Source: Pelagomonas calceolata
Taxonomy: Eukaryota; Sar; Pelagophyceae; Pelagomonadales; Pelagomonadaceae
Reading direction: 5' to 3'
Length of the DNA stretch: 64,000 nucleotides
Assembly (NCBI GenBank): GCA_918797485.1
Contig: CAKKNE010000001.1
Coordinates: forward strand, 744,001 to 808,000
Shown: positions 19,649-27,651 of the stretch, one piece after another
How the letters are laid out: the number at the start of each line of letters is the position of its first letter
Position numbering within the stretch: the stretch's first letter is position 1
Program-made: the position numbers and the translations under genes
Notes under the pieces: model-generated
The model's input: only the letters and a program-made list of their open reading frames with translations
Database searches by the model: none
Told to the model about the DNA's origin: nothing

Positions 19649-20119
19649 ATGCTCGACGCATTGCTCGTCGTCCAGGCCAATCTTGCGGGCTCATATGATG
19701 CTCTTGGACGCTCTGAACAGGCCGCAAATCTATATCGAGATGTATATTCCGGACGTCTAAAGCTCAATGGTATGGAAAATGAACATACTCTCATAGCAGC
19801 CAACAACTACGCGTCGTCCCTTAGGAATCTAAAGCGCTTCAAAGAAGCCAGGTCGCTGCTGCGCAAAACCATTCCCGTGGCACGACGCGTTCTCGGAGAT
19901 AGTCATGAAATCACGCTCAGGATGAGGTGGGTTTACGCGGAGACTTTCTACAAAGCCGACGCCGCGACGCTTGACGATCTCCGCGAGGCCGTGACGACGC
20001 TCGAGGACACGGATCGGATCGCGCGGCGCGTGCTCGGGAGCGCGCATCCGCTCGCAAAGATAATCGGGAACAATCTCCGACTTGCGCGAGCAGTACTCCA
20101 AGCCGCGACGGAGAAGTAA
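19649..20119 (+). pseudogene. Truncated TPR (kinesin-light-chain-like) gene copy
   Basis: The 156-residue frame is a run of TPRs (LAGSYDALGRSEQAANLYRDVYSGRLKL, ANNYASSLRNLKRFKEARSLLRKTIPVARRVLGDSHEITL, TTLEDTDRIARRVLGSAHPLAK). It aligns along its length with the C-terminal half of the MYND-RINGCH-TPR gene at 59958-61100. The zinc-finger half is absent, and the 107 bp between the ankyrin stop and this ATG leave no room for it. It may be a decayed 5'-truncated duplicate, although the frame is still intact, so a short functional TPR protein cannot be excluded. It converges with the RING-CH gene, 51 bp apart. Confidence 0.65.
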
Positions 20120-20170
20120 ATCTTGGATAATCGTAGTAAACATATATCCACTTACAACGGGGCCACACAA

Positions 20171-21949
20171 CTACCCCCCTCGTGACGCCAAACGACGCCG
20201 CCGTCGGCGAGACACAGACACGACGCCCGGCCGCGTCCCGGTCATGTCCGGCACCGCTACCGCCGGGCAGCCGCCGCGGGACGGATCGCTTGAGGCGAAC
20301 GGCGCCTCCCACGCCTGTGCCAAAGCGTCGTATGTCAGGCCGCCCGGGCGTCCGGCACCGGTGGGCAGCATGCCCTCCGCGCCCAGTATTGTGCGGTAAA
20401 AACACCCTATCCAACAAGGGCTGCTCGTATTCCGTGGCGACGACGCCGTATTCCGTGACGACGACGCAGTACCGCACGCGTCAAAACATTTCACGGAGTC
20501 CCGCGCCTCGATGGCAGCGTAGAGGGACGCGTCGGAGCAGGCCTTGGTCACGACCTTCTCGACCTCGACGACGCGCCAGGCGGAGCCTTCGCTCGCTGCG
20601 AACGTGCTGTACCAGGCACCGCCGGTCTTTGCGACCACCGACATGGCCCAACAGGTCCACGGCCGCGCGATGTATTGGTCCCACGTACATGTTCCCGCCG
20701 CCCAGCGGCCGAAGCTCTGGGTGAGGTTGTTCCGGCCGACTTTCAATGTGTCCGGGGTATCACACTCTTGGATCCGTAGGGGCGCCTTCACGCAGCTGCA
20801 GAAGTAGCTGCCGGGCGTGCACGGCAGCTTCGAGAAGGCGTCGACGCCGTCCGGCCCGCATTCGTTGCACAGGCCGTACTGGCCCCATCGCGAATCGACC
20901 TCGACGACGAGCTTGCTCACGACTAGATTGGTCCCATACAATTCGAGGTTGTCGCAGTCGCCGGGCCAGCCGCCGCCACTCAGCCCGCCGGGCCCCGCGG
21001 CGCACTCGATTGGGAGGATGAGGGCTCGCATCTCGAAAAAAATCTCGCCGCCCAAATCAGCAACGTCCATGTCGCGCGGGACCACGCCCTCCGATAACTC
21101 GTTCACATGATACAGTGTGAGATTCCGGGCGAAGCGTGGCGGAATTCCCGTAGACGGTCGCCTTGGGACCGTCGATTGCGCCGCCGCGGAGCCGAGCAGC
21201 CCAAATAACCACCACCGCCGCGCGGCGCGTGGTGGTTGTGGCGCGCGCCGCGGAGGCGCGGCCCCCGTTCGCCGGTCGACGACGGGGTACTTCGCCGCGA
21301 GGCGCTCCCGCTCCCTCTTGTTCGCGGCCCGCACACTGTCGAGCGCGACCGGCACGCCGGTGCGCATCAGGCGGTAGGTCGACGTCGCGAGGTGGTACAG
21401 TAAATAGCACAGCCCGACGACCAGCAGCAAAGCCAGCGTCGCCTGCAGGTTCTCGTCGCGGTTCCGCCGCGAGCCCCAGCGGCCGCGCGAGAGGTTCGCC
21501 AGGTTCAGTGGCCCGACAAAGGCGACGACGGCGTAGCCGCCCGTCAGGATCAGCGTCGCCACGCCGCCGACACTGAAGTGGTTCACCACCGGGTTCCGCG
21601 CGACCTGGAGCTCTTGCGCGGCGCCGGGGACGAGCCGCGGCGTGAATCCCAACACGCCGGCCGCCGCGAAGAGCGCCAGGAACCGCAGCCCCAAGTAGCG
21701 GCCGACCGTGTACATTAGTTCCTGCCGCGGCCCGCCGCCCGTGCCCTCCAGGACGTAATTCTCCTTGCAGAGCCCGCACTTGACCAGCGAAGACGGGTCG
21801 AAGCCGCTCACGCGCACGGCGTCGAGGCACGAGCGGTGGATCAATGCCATGGACCCGGCGCACTTGCAGGGCTCGATGAGTTCGCCGTCTTCGGCGCCGC
21901 CGAAGCAGATGCGACACGTGGGCTCGTCCTCCTCTCCTGAGGAGGACAT
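20171..21949 (-). CDS. MARCH-like membrane RING-CH E3 ligase with large Cys-rich luminal domain
   Basis: The 592-residue protein begins with a RING-CH domain at 12-61 (CRICFGG, EPCKCAGSMALIHRSCL with the Cys-His order of RINGv, CGLCKENY). Three hydrophobic segments follow at about 87-104, 128-147 and 169-187, as in MARCH ligases that ubiquitinate membrane proteins. Residues 250-560 form a large non-cytosolic-looking region rich in Cys and Trp (CNECGPDGVDAFSKLPCTPGSYFCSCVKAP, FGRWAAGTCTWDQYIARPWTCW) that I do not recognise. A short hydrophobic stretch at about 247-257 (WWLFGLLGSAAAQ) may be another membrane segment or an internal signal. The C-terminus is Arg-rich. The big ectodomain is atypical for MARCH proteins. 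Confidence 0.8.
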   Translation of the reverse strand: MSSSGEEDEPTCRICFGGAEDGELIEPCKCAGSMALIHRSCLDAVRVSGFDPSSLVKCGLCKENYVLEGTGGGPRQELMYTVGRYLGLRFLALFAAAGVLGFTPRLVPGAAQELQVARNPVVNHFSVGGVATLILTGGYAVVAFVGPLNLANLSRGRWGSRRNRDENLQATLALLLVVGLCYLLYHLATSTYRLMRTGVPVALDSVRAANKRERERLAAKYPVVDRRTGAAPPRRAPQPPRAARRWWLFGLLGSAAAQSTVPRRPSTGIPPRFARNLTLYHVNELSEGVVPRDMDVADLGGEIFFEMRALILPIECAAGPGGLSGGGWPGDCDNLELYGTNLVVSKLVVEVDSRWGQYGLCNECGPDGVDAFSKLPCTPGSYFCSCVKAPLRIQECDTPDTLKVGRNNLTQSFGRWAAGTCTWDQYIARPWTCWAMSVVAKTGGAWYSTFAASEGSAWRVVEVEKVVTKACSDASLYAAIEARDSVKCFDACGTASSSRNTASSPRNTSSPCWIGCFYRTILGAEGMLPTGAGRPGGLTYDALAQAWEAPFASSDPSRGGCPAVAVPDMTGTRPGVVSVSRRRRRRLASRGG

Positions 21950-22087
21950 GCTCTTGGGGCGTACGCGGCTGGTTATTTCAGCGGTTCGCGACGAATTGGC
22001 AGTGATGCGCTGCTCAGGTCAATGTTTCTTCAGCCTTTGGCCCCGGAAGCCCCGTCAAACAGCTGTGAGGCTTGGGAGCTTGTGCTT

Positions 22088-22111
22088 TCTAGTGTCTTAC
22101 TTGACGCTAGC
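22088..22111 (-). promoter_or_regulatory. Near-palindromic element between RING-CH and ankyrin-MYND genes
   Basis: TCTAGTGTCTTAC followed by TTGACGCTAGC. It lies in the 329-bp divergent gap 21950-22278, 139 bp from the RING-CH start and 168 bp from the ankyrin-MYND start. No gene is seen in the gap. Confidence 0.65.
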
Positions 22112-22278
22112 TCGGCTGTGCCTTGGGCAAAGCGTGTTGTTGAGCGCGCGAGGAGCGCTATTATCGGTTTTCGATCATTTGTGATCGACATTGATCCGCG
22201 AAGGCCTCGTCTCCTCTTCGGGAGCGGTTTGCGCCGCTGAAAGCGACGCCAGCGCAAGAGGGGCCTAGGGCAGCGAGA

Positions 22279-24354
22279 ATGGCGGCGGACCCTCTCCTCA
22301 AAGCCGCTGCAGCGGGAGACGTCGCGCGCCTGAGACAGCTCGTCGCCAATGGCGCTAACTTGAACGCGTGCGATCCGCCGCTCGTGGAACTCGCTATCCA
22401 GAGAGGGAAACCGGAGGTCATCAAGTGCCTGAGCGAACTGAACGCGCCCATGCGCCCCTGCGGCGTGCCGTTGGCGATGCTCGCTCTCGTCGCGAGGACA
22501 GAAGAGGCGGGCGTGGCGGACCCGCGCGTCGTCATTTCAGTCCTCGCGGCCCTCCGTGACGCGGGAGTAGACCTGGACGGAAGTTCTGGCGGTGGCACCG
22601 TCCTGCGCCAAATACTCGATGATACGGTGATAGCAGCGAGTATTTCTTTCGATGCGTCGCGGGCGGCGCGCGGCGCGGACGCGAGGCGTCGACCCACTGA
22701 CGTAACCCACTGGCAAATGGATGGGACTGTCACGACGAAAAAAACGTGGTGGACGATGGAGGCGCGCCTAGCAGTTGCGCAGTGGCTGCTCGAGGCTGGC
22801 GTGGACCCGGACGGGGGATCAGAACTTTCCCCAGGCTTTACGTGCGCGATGTGCGGCAACCTAGACGGGCTGAAGCTGTTGCGATCGCACGGTGCGGACC
22901 TGTCGAAGCCGTCGCGGGTAACTGACTCCGGACCGGCCCGTTCGGTCGTTTTTGCGGCGCTTGTCCGGGACGCGAAACACGTCGTCAGGTGGCTGTCGAA
23001 GGAGTGCGGCATCGTGCCGACCAGAGCTGACTTGGCCGATGCACTCGCGGAGCGGGAGCACTACTCGGTCAAGACGGATACGACCGGCGGGCGGACGTAC
23101 GCGCTGGCGCGGCTGTGCGGCTACTGCGGGCGAACGGGCGCGACGCAGCAGTGCGGCAAGTGCGGCAAGCTGGGCCCGCGCTTCTGCGACCGGGCCTGCT
23201 TCAAGCGGGCGTGGAAGAGCCACAAGCGGGTCTGCGGCACGGACGCCGGGAAGGACCGCGAGCCGCTCCTCGTCGAGCTGACCGCGGCCGTGTTCACCGG
23301 CGACGTCGCGGCCATCGAGCGACTCGTCCGGGAGGACAAGGTGCCGGTCGACGCGGACATCTCGCACATCACGGGGGACTCGTCGACGAACCGCCGCGCG
23401 GTCCAGAAGTCGCAAGAAGATGAAAAGAACGACCCGCTAGCGAAGCAGGGCTTCTCGGTGGGGCACGACAATTCGGCGTGCATGGGCGCGGAAACGGCCC
23501 TACTGCAGGCCGCGTTCTTCACGCCGGGCCCAGTAATGAAAAAGATCCTGCAGGGCATCTTTCCCGACTGGAGCCCGGCGCGCAAGCGCCTCGTGAAGGG
23601 CTACGACTCGGCCAAGGTCATTAGATGCCTGGCGGCGCTCGGCGCGGACCTCGAGCGGCGGACGACGCTGGACGACTACAAACTGACGGCCGTGCACGTC
23701 GCGAACCGCTCGAACAACCTCGAGGGTCTCTCCGCGCTCGCGGCCGCCGGGTCCGACATGAACGCCAAAACTGGGTTCGACGGCTCGTCGCCGGTGCACC
23801 AGGCGGCGATTATCTGCCCGCTCTCGACGATGCGGCGACTGGTCGCCCTGGGCTGCGACGTCGACCAGGTAGATAACTACGGTCGCTATCCGATCCGCGT
23901 CGCCGTGGAGGAGGGGCGCGTGGACATCGTCGAGTGCCTGGCGGAAGCGGGGGCCCACGCGCCCTGGCCCATGCTGCATGACCTGGCCCAGTGGCACCCG
24001 GTCCTCGGGCACAACGGCAAGCGCGAAGTCACCCTCAAGTGCCTCGACCGGCTCAGCATGCGCGCCCGGGGCAAGCCCGCGTCCGCCGCGATGCCCGAGG
24101 CGATGTTGCGTGAGGGGATCAATGCGATGATGCATCCCCCGACGGCCGGCCTTGTGCACGCACGCCAATGGGCCAGCCAGCTGGCCCAGGTCGACGGGGC
24201 ATCCGTCGCGCATCTCCGGCGCTTGATCAAGGTGGCCGGCGGCAACGACCGCGGCTGCTTCGAGAAGAGTGAGCTGCGTGAGCGGGCGCGGGAGCTCCTC
24301 TCCGCGAAAGTCGCGGAGGCGGAGGCCTCCGCCGCGACGCCGGCTGACTCGTGA
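22279..24354 (+). CDS. Ankyrin-repeat protein with MYND zinc finger
   Basis: The 691-residue product combines ankyrin repeats with a MYND finger. Repeats start at the N-terminus (ADPLLKAAAAGDVARLRQLVANGANLNACD) and recur at about 420-570 (GLSALAAAGSDMNAKTGFDGSSPVHQAAIICP, YGRYPIRVAVEEGRVDIVECLAEAGA). The MYND finger is at about 279-323 (CGYCGRTGATQQCGKCGKLGPRFCDRACFKRAWKSHKRVCG) and has the full C-C-C-C-C-C-H-C set. MYND fingers bind proline-rich partner peptides; ankyrin-MYND proteins of this layout occur widely in protists. The C-terminus is Ala/Glu helical. No leader is seen. The partner is unknown. Confidence 0.85.
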   Translation: MAADPLLKAAAAGDVARLRQLVANGANLNACDPPLVELAIQRGKPEVIKCLSELNAPMRPCGVPLAMLALVARTEEAGVADPRVVISVLAALRDAGVDLDGSSGGGTVLRQILDDTVIAASISFDASRAARGADARRRPTDVTHWQMDGTVTTKKTWWTMEARLAVAQWLLEAGVDPDGGSELSPGFTCAMCGNLDGLKLLRSHGADLSKPSRVTDSGPARSVVFAALVRDAKHVVRWLSKECGIVPTRADLADALAEREHYSVKTDTTGGRTYALARLCGYCGRTGATQQCGKCGKLGPRFCDRACFKRAWKSHKRVCGTDAGKDREPLLVELTAAVFTGDVAAIERLVREDKVPVDADISHITGDSSTNRRAVQKSQEDEKNDPLAKQGFSVGHDNSACMGAETALLQAAFFTPGPVMKKILQGIFPDWSPARKRLVKGYDSAKVIRCLAALGADLERRTTLDDYKLTAVHVANRSNNLEGLSALAAAGSDMNAKTGFDGSSPVHQAAIICPLSTMRRLVALGCDVDQVDNYGRYPIRVAVEEGRVDIVECLAEAGAHAPWPMLHDLAQWHPVLGHNGKREVTLKCLDRLSMRARGKPASAAMPEAMLREGINAMMHPPTAGLVHARQWASQLAQVDGASVAHLRRLIKVAGGNDRGCFEKSELRERARELLSAKVAEAEASAATPADS

Positions 24355-24385
24355 GGCACTGTTTGTGTGACCTTAAGTATCTTTA

Positions 24386-24407
24386 TCTAGCGGTGTAAGA
24401 CACTAGC
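24386..24407 (+). promoter_or_regulatory. Near-palindromic element upstream of FRA10AC1 gene
   Basis: TCTAGCGG then TGTAAGACACTAGC, 174 bp before the FRA10AC1 ATG. It lies between co-directional genes, so it is the one clear copy outside a divergent gap. The core CACGCCATCG directly precedes the ATG. Confidence 0.6.
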
Positions 24408-24580
24408 AAGCAAGCACGGACGAAGAGCTGAGTTTGGCCCGCATCCGAGGCGCAGGTATACGAGGCTCGTTGATTTCGATTGATTTTGCACAGCAGCAGC
24501 ATCCGTGCCCAAAGCTGCGGCTCGTTTCAGTGCTGCCTGTGCTGCCTGCTAAAAAGACAAAAAACACCGGCACGCCATCG

Positions 24581-25417
24581 ATGCAGCGCCAGCCCTCCGA
24601 CGCCTCGTCGACGCTGACCGACGCATTAGATGAAGGCGCCGGCGCGGCACAGACGCAGCGCATTTTTCGGCAAGAGCATGAGTTCGTGCGGGACGACGAC
24701 GCCGACGCCGAGAACGCGCGGCGCTGGGAGACGCGCATGGCGCGGCGGTACTACGACGCGCTGCACAAGGAATACGCGATCTGCGATCTGTCGCGGTGGC
24801 GCGAGGGCGCCGTCGGGTTAAGATGGCGAACCGCCGCGGAAGTGACGAGCGGCAAGGGCGAACGAATATGCGCGGCGCGCGGCTGCGACTCGCGCGACGG
24901 CCTGCGGAGCTTCGAGCTGCCTTTCGAGTACGTGGAACAAGGCGAAAGAAAGCTCGAGCTCGTCAAGTGCCGCGCCTGCCGGGGCTGCGCGAAGAAGCTC
25001 AAGGGCCGCAAGCGCAGCCGCAGCCGCAGCCGCAGCCGCGACCGCAGCCGGCGGGACCGCAAGAAAAAGAAAAAAGACAAAAAGAGCAAGGCGCCCGTCA
25101 TCCCGGAAGCCGACGTCAAATTCATGGACACTCTGAGACGAGATATCCAGACCATGGGTCCCCTGAGAAGCAACCACCTCAACGCGTTCTACAAGCGGCA
25201 CCCCGAGATCCCGCCCAAGGGCTCGGGCGCCGGCACCTGGATCGCGAAGCGCTGCCAACATTATGGGTTAATAGTGAAGAAGCCGGAGAAATACGGCGGG
25301 GCGATGGAGTTCCAATTGGCACCAACTCAATCGAGGAAGTTGAATATTGTGGCGGATCGGCAGGAGGACCGCCCGCCGTCGCAACTGCCCGATGATCGTC
25401 GTTTGAATAAGTTGTAG
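24581..25417 (+). CDS. FRA10AC1: FRA10AC1-family nuclear protein
   Basis: From the ATG at 24581 the protein has 278 residues. The FRA10AC1 core spans about 45-145: YYDALHKEYAICDLSRWREGAVGLRWRTAAEVTSGKGERICAARGCD, SFELPFEYVEQGERKLELVKCRACRGCAKKLKGRK. Its Cys pairs suggest a zinc site. FRA10AC1 proteins associate with the spliceosome. An RS-type stretch follows (RSRSRSRSRDRSRRDRKKKKKDKK, encoded by a hexamer-like CGCAGC repeat at about 25012-25050), consistent with nuclear speckle location. The C-terminal part (DTLRRDIQTMGPLRSNHLNAFYKRHPEIPPKG...WIAKRCQHYGLIVKK) looks like a small extra helical domain. An earlier in-frame start at 24434 seems unlikely because conservation begins after 24581. 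Confidence 0.88.
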   Translation: MQRQPSDASSTLTDALDEGAGAAQTQRIFRQEHEFVRDDDADAENARRWETRMARRYYDALHKEYAICDLSRWREGAVGLRWRTAAEVTSGKGERICAARGCDSRDGLRSFELPFEYVEQGERKLELVKCRACRGCAKKLKGRKRSRSRSRSRDRSRRDRKKKKKDKKSKAPVIPEADVKFMDTLRRDIQTMGPLRSNHLNAFYKRHPEIPPKGSGAGTWIAKRCQHYGLIVKKPEKYGGAMEFQLAPTQSRKLNIVADRQEDRPPSQLPDDRRLNKL

Positions 25418-25422
25418 TGTTG

Positions 25423-26530
25423 TTAAGACTTCATCCCCTCGGCCGCGCCCGCCGCGACGGCCTTCTCGCGGTCCGTCGCCGCCGCGCCCCGTTCGCGGTC
25501 GACGGCACCGCTGTCGACCTCTTCGTAGCGCCGGCCCATCTCCAGGCGTGTCGGGTCCTGCTCGACGCCGGGCAGAAGCTGCTGCACGAGCGCGTAGGTC
25601 GCGGCCGTGGCGCGCCGCGACGGCGTGTACGCGAGCGCCCCGAACGCGTCGTCATACGACGAGGGTGGGGGGTAGCCCTTCAACGTCGCCATCTCAAAAG
25701 TCTTGCCCCTAGCGTCCGCCGCGTCCAAAGCAGCAACGAGGACAGCAGCCACGTCCTCCCGATTCGAGCGGCCGACCGCGACCTGTGCGGAATCAACCAG
25801 TGTGTCGTGCACCCGCCACGCTATCGAGCAAGCGTCGCATCGATGGCGTAGAGGTCGACGCGACGTGAAGGCGTCGTGAAATTTTGTATTCTACACAGAC
25901 CGCGACGTCGCCCTGCGAAAACACGGGCCGGCCGCGCGGCCAGTCGTCGTTGAGCCCGACGGGCCGGACGACGCAGAACGCCGGCGTCGCCCTCGCCAGC
26001 TTCTTCTCGGCGTTGAGCTTCTTGCCCAGGATCCCCGCCGGGTTCAAACGAACAATAGGTATGTCGTAGCTCCGCTCGAATTTCTTCTGCTTGCGCGACG
26101 ACCAGCCCGGCCTTGTAACAGCGGCCGACGAGAGCATCACGCAGTTCGGAGGCGCGTCCCGGGACACCTTGGGCAGCGCCTTGGCCAGGGTCGGCAGCGA
26201 TATTTGATCAATGAGTGTCGAGCCGTCGGAGGCCAGGCCAGTCGCGCACCAGACCACTGCGTCGGCGTCGCCGTCCAGCGTCCGCTGTTCGACGTTCTCG
26301 GGGTCCTCGAGATCCACCGGTCCGATGCGCACGCGCGGGTGCTCCGGTAGCACTTCCTTTGCCTTCGTCTCGTTCCTCACAAAGCAGCGGATCGTCGTCT
26401 GGTCGTCTTTGAGCAGTTCTCGCACGACAGCTTGGCCGGTCTTGCCAGTGGCACCAGTGACAATCACCGTGCGTGGGCGCAGGGCGCCTGCCGATGCGAG
26501 CAGCGTGGAGAGGAGGAGCGCATGGATCAT
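25423..26530 (-). CDS. NmrA-like NAD(P)-binding protein (two exons)
   Basis: Exon 1 is 25907-26530 and exon 2 is 25423-25782, joined in phase 0 to give 327 residues. The start ATG at 26530 gives a signal-like leader (MIHALLLSTLLASAGALRPRT). The dinucleotide loop is VIVTGATGKTGQAVVRELL, followed by DADAVVWCATGL and MLSSAAVTRPGW, the pattern of atypical SDR/NmrA proteins that act on quinone- or chlorophyll-related substrates in plastids. Exon 2 supplies VAVGRSNREDVAAVLVAALDAADARGKTFEM, the usual C-terminal DVA...A block, so splicing is needed for a complete fold. The gene ends 5 bp from the convergent FRA10AC1 stop. The intron is an introner with a perfect 8-bp duplication. Confidence 0.88.
25783..25906 (-). 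mobile_element. Introner element in the NmrA-like gene, perfect 8-bp target duplication
   Basis: The 124-bp GT-AG intron begins with GTCGCGGT (plus 25899-25906), and exon 2 begins with the same GTCGCGGT (plus 25775-25782). Inside the duplication are CTGTGTAGAAT (5') and ATTCCGCACAG (3') ends. The plus-strand interior shares the order TCGAGCA - GCGTCGC - TCGATGGCGT with the introner at 51261 read in reverse complement. Removal restores a continuous QGDVAVGRS reading. Confidence 0.93.
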
Positions 26531-26673
26531 GGCGTGCAAGTGGCTTGAACAAGTGATCGTCTGGTGCACAAATGCAATCACTGGAGCACTTGAGGCGCCA
26601 GCAATGCGCCAAAAGTCGAGCACCTAGCGTAACATACTAGGAGCAGACGCCGTCGCCGCGACAGCGTATCATG

Positions 26674-27285
26674 CTAGAACCCTTTCTTACTCTTCTTCCG
26701 CTTCTTCGCCGGATCCAAGCCGCGCGTCACGACGCCGATGATCGCCCCGTGCTCGCGGGACGACTCGCAGTCGGCGACGAGGTCGGAGTCGTCCAAGGCC
26801 GTCGCTAATAACAATTCCGCGTCGTCGGTCCGTTCGACGAACACTAACCGCCCGTCCGGCTTGAGCGCTCTGAGAGCCGCATCACAGGTCTCGAACACGG
26901 CATCCGGCCCGCGCGGCGCCGCGCGCGCGAGCGCGCCGAACATCAAACAGGCGTCGAAGGACTCGGGCTGCAGGCGCGGCGCCTTCCGGCCGTTGTCTCT
27001 GGCATTAACCGTTTCCAAACCCTGACCGTTCTTCGAGGCTGCCATTTTTGTGGGCCCAATGTCTTTCGCCGCCTCCTGGGGGTTGAGCCATTGGGTGATG
27101 GTGCATCCCATCGGCAAATAATACAAGTTCTTCGCGCCGTCGACGGCGTCGACCTCGAGCACCGTGCTGCCCCGCCCTATACAGGCGCTCACGAGCTTCG
27201 CGGTCGACGCTTGCAGCTGCCAGTACTTGGGGTTGACCCAGTCCAGCGCGTGGGCCGTGGTCAGTAGAAAGAGGGCTCGGCGCAT
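26674..27285 (-). CDS. Methyltransferase-like protein with signal peptide
   Basis: The 203-residue product starts MRRALFLLTTAHA, a short signal. The body has class I SAM-methyltransferase order: VLEVDAVDGAKNLYYLP in the place of motif I, FDACLMFGALARA at motif IV/post-I, and ALRALKPDGRLVFVERT at motif V (LKPGGxLxxxE). Motif I is degenerate because the usual GxGxG is absent. The C-terminus is Lys-rich (PAKKRKKSKKGF). Position of the start: an upstream in-frame codon at 27333 would bury the signal. Catalysis is uncertain because of the loop. Secretory or plastid location is inferred from the leader. The promoter region is shared with calnexin. Confidence 0.65.
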   Translation of the reverse strand: MRRALFLLTTAHALDWVNPKYWQLQASTAKLVSACIGRGSTVLEVDAVDGAKNLYYLPMGCTITQWLNPQEAAKDIGPTKMAASKNGQGLETVNARDNGRKAPRLQPESFDACLMFGALARAAPRGPDAVFETCDAALRALKPDGRLVFVERTDDAELLLATALDDSDLVADCESSREHGAIIGVVTRGLDPAKKRKKSKKGF

Positions 27286-27475
27286 CTTGCCCTCACACGA
27301 CGGCTGGCGTACAGCTGGGGTACCAGTGGTCAAGCCGATGTGAATGCCTCTGTGGCTGCGCAGCCGTGCTGGCTACAGCCGCAAGGGTCGTATAGGCAGA
27401 GTTATCGATCGACGCACTACTCAGCAGGCTACGAGCGAGCGCTTTTTGTCCCCGAGCTTGCTGAGAGCTAAAATT

Positions 27476-27496
27476 TCTAGTATCGATGACGCTAGC
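27476..27496 (-). promoter_or_regulatory. Near-palindromic element variant between methyltransferase-like gene and calnexin
   Basis: TCTAGTATCGA then TGACGCTAGC: both arms match the 22088 copy while the spacer differs. It is 191 bp from the minus-strand start and 156 bp from the calnexin ATG, in a gap of 366 bp (27286-27651) without genes. Confidence 0.5.
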
Positions 27497-27651
27497 ACAC
27501 ACATCTCCGAAATCGCAGCCACACGCGGCGGATTAGCGCTCCGAGGAGGCAATCCAGCGCGACGAAAAAGGGTGCATATCTCGGCTGGTTACCTCTTGCA
27601 CACGACACGACGTCGCGCTGAGCGTAAGATCGCGTAGAGCCAGCCGAAACC

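Noticed and set aside
25012-25050. CGCAGC hexamer run as a microsatellite of interest
   Set aside because: It encodes the RS stretch of FRA10AC1 and is explained by protein composition.
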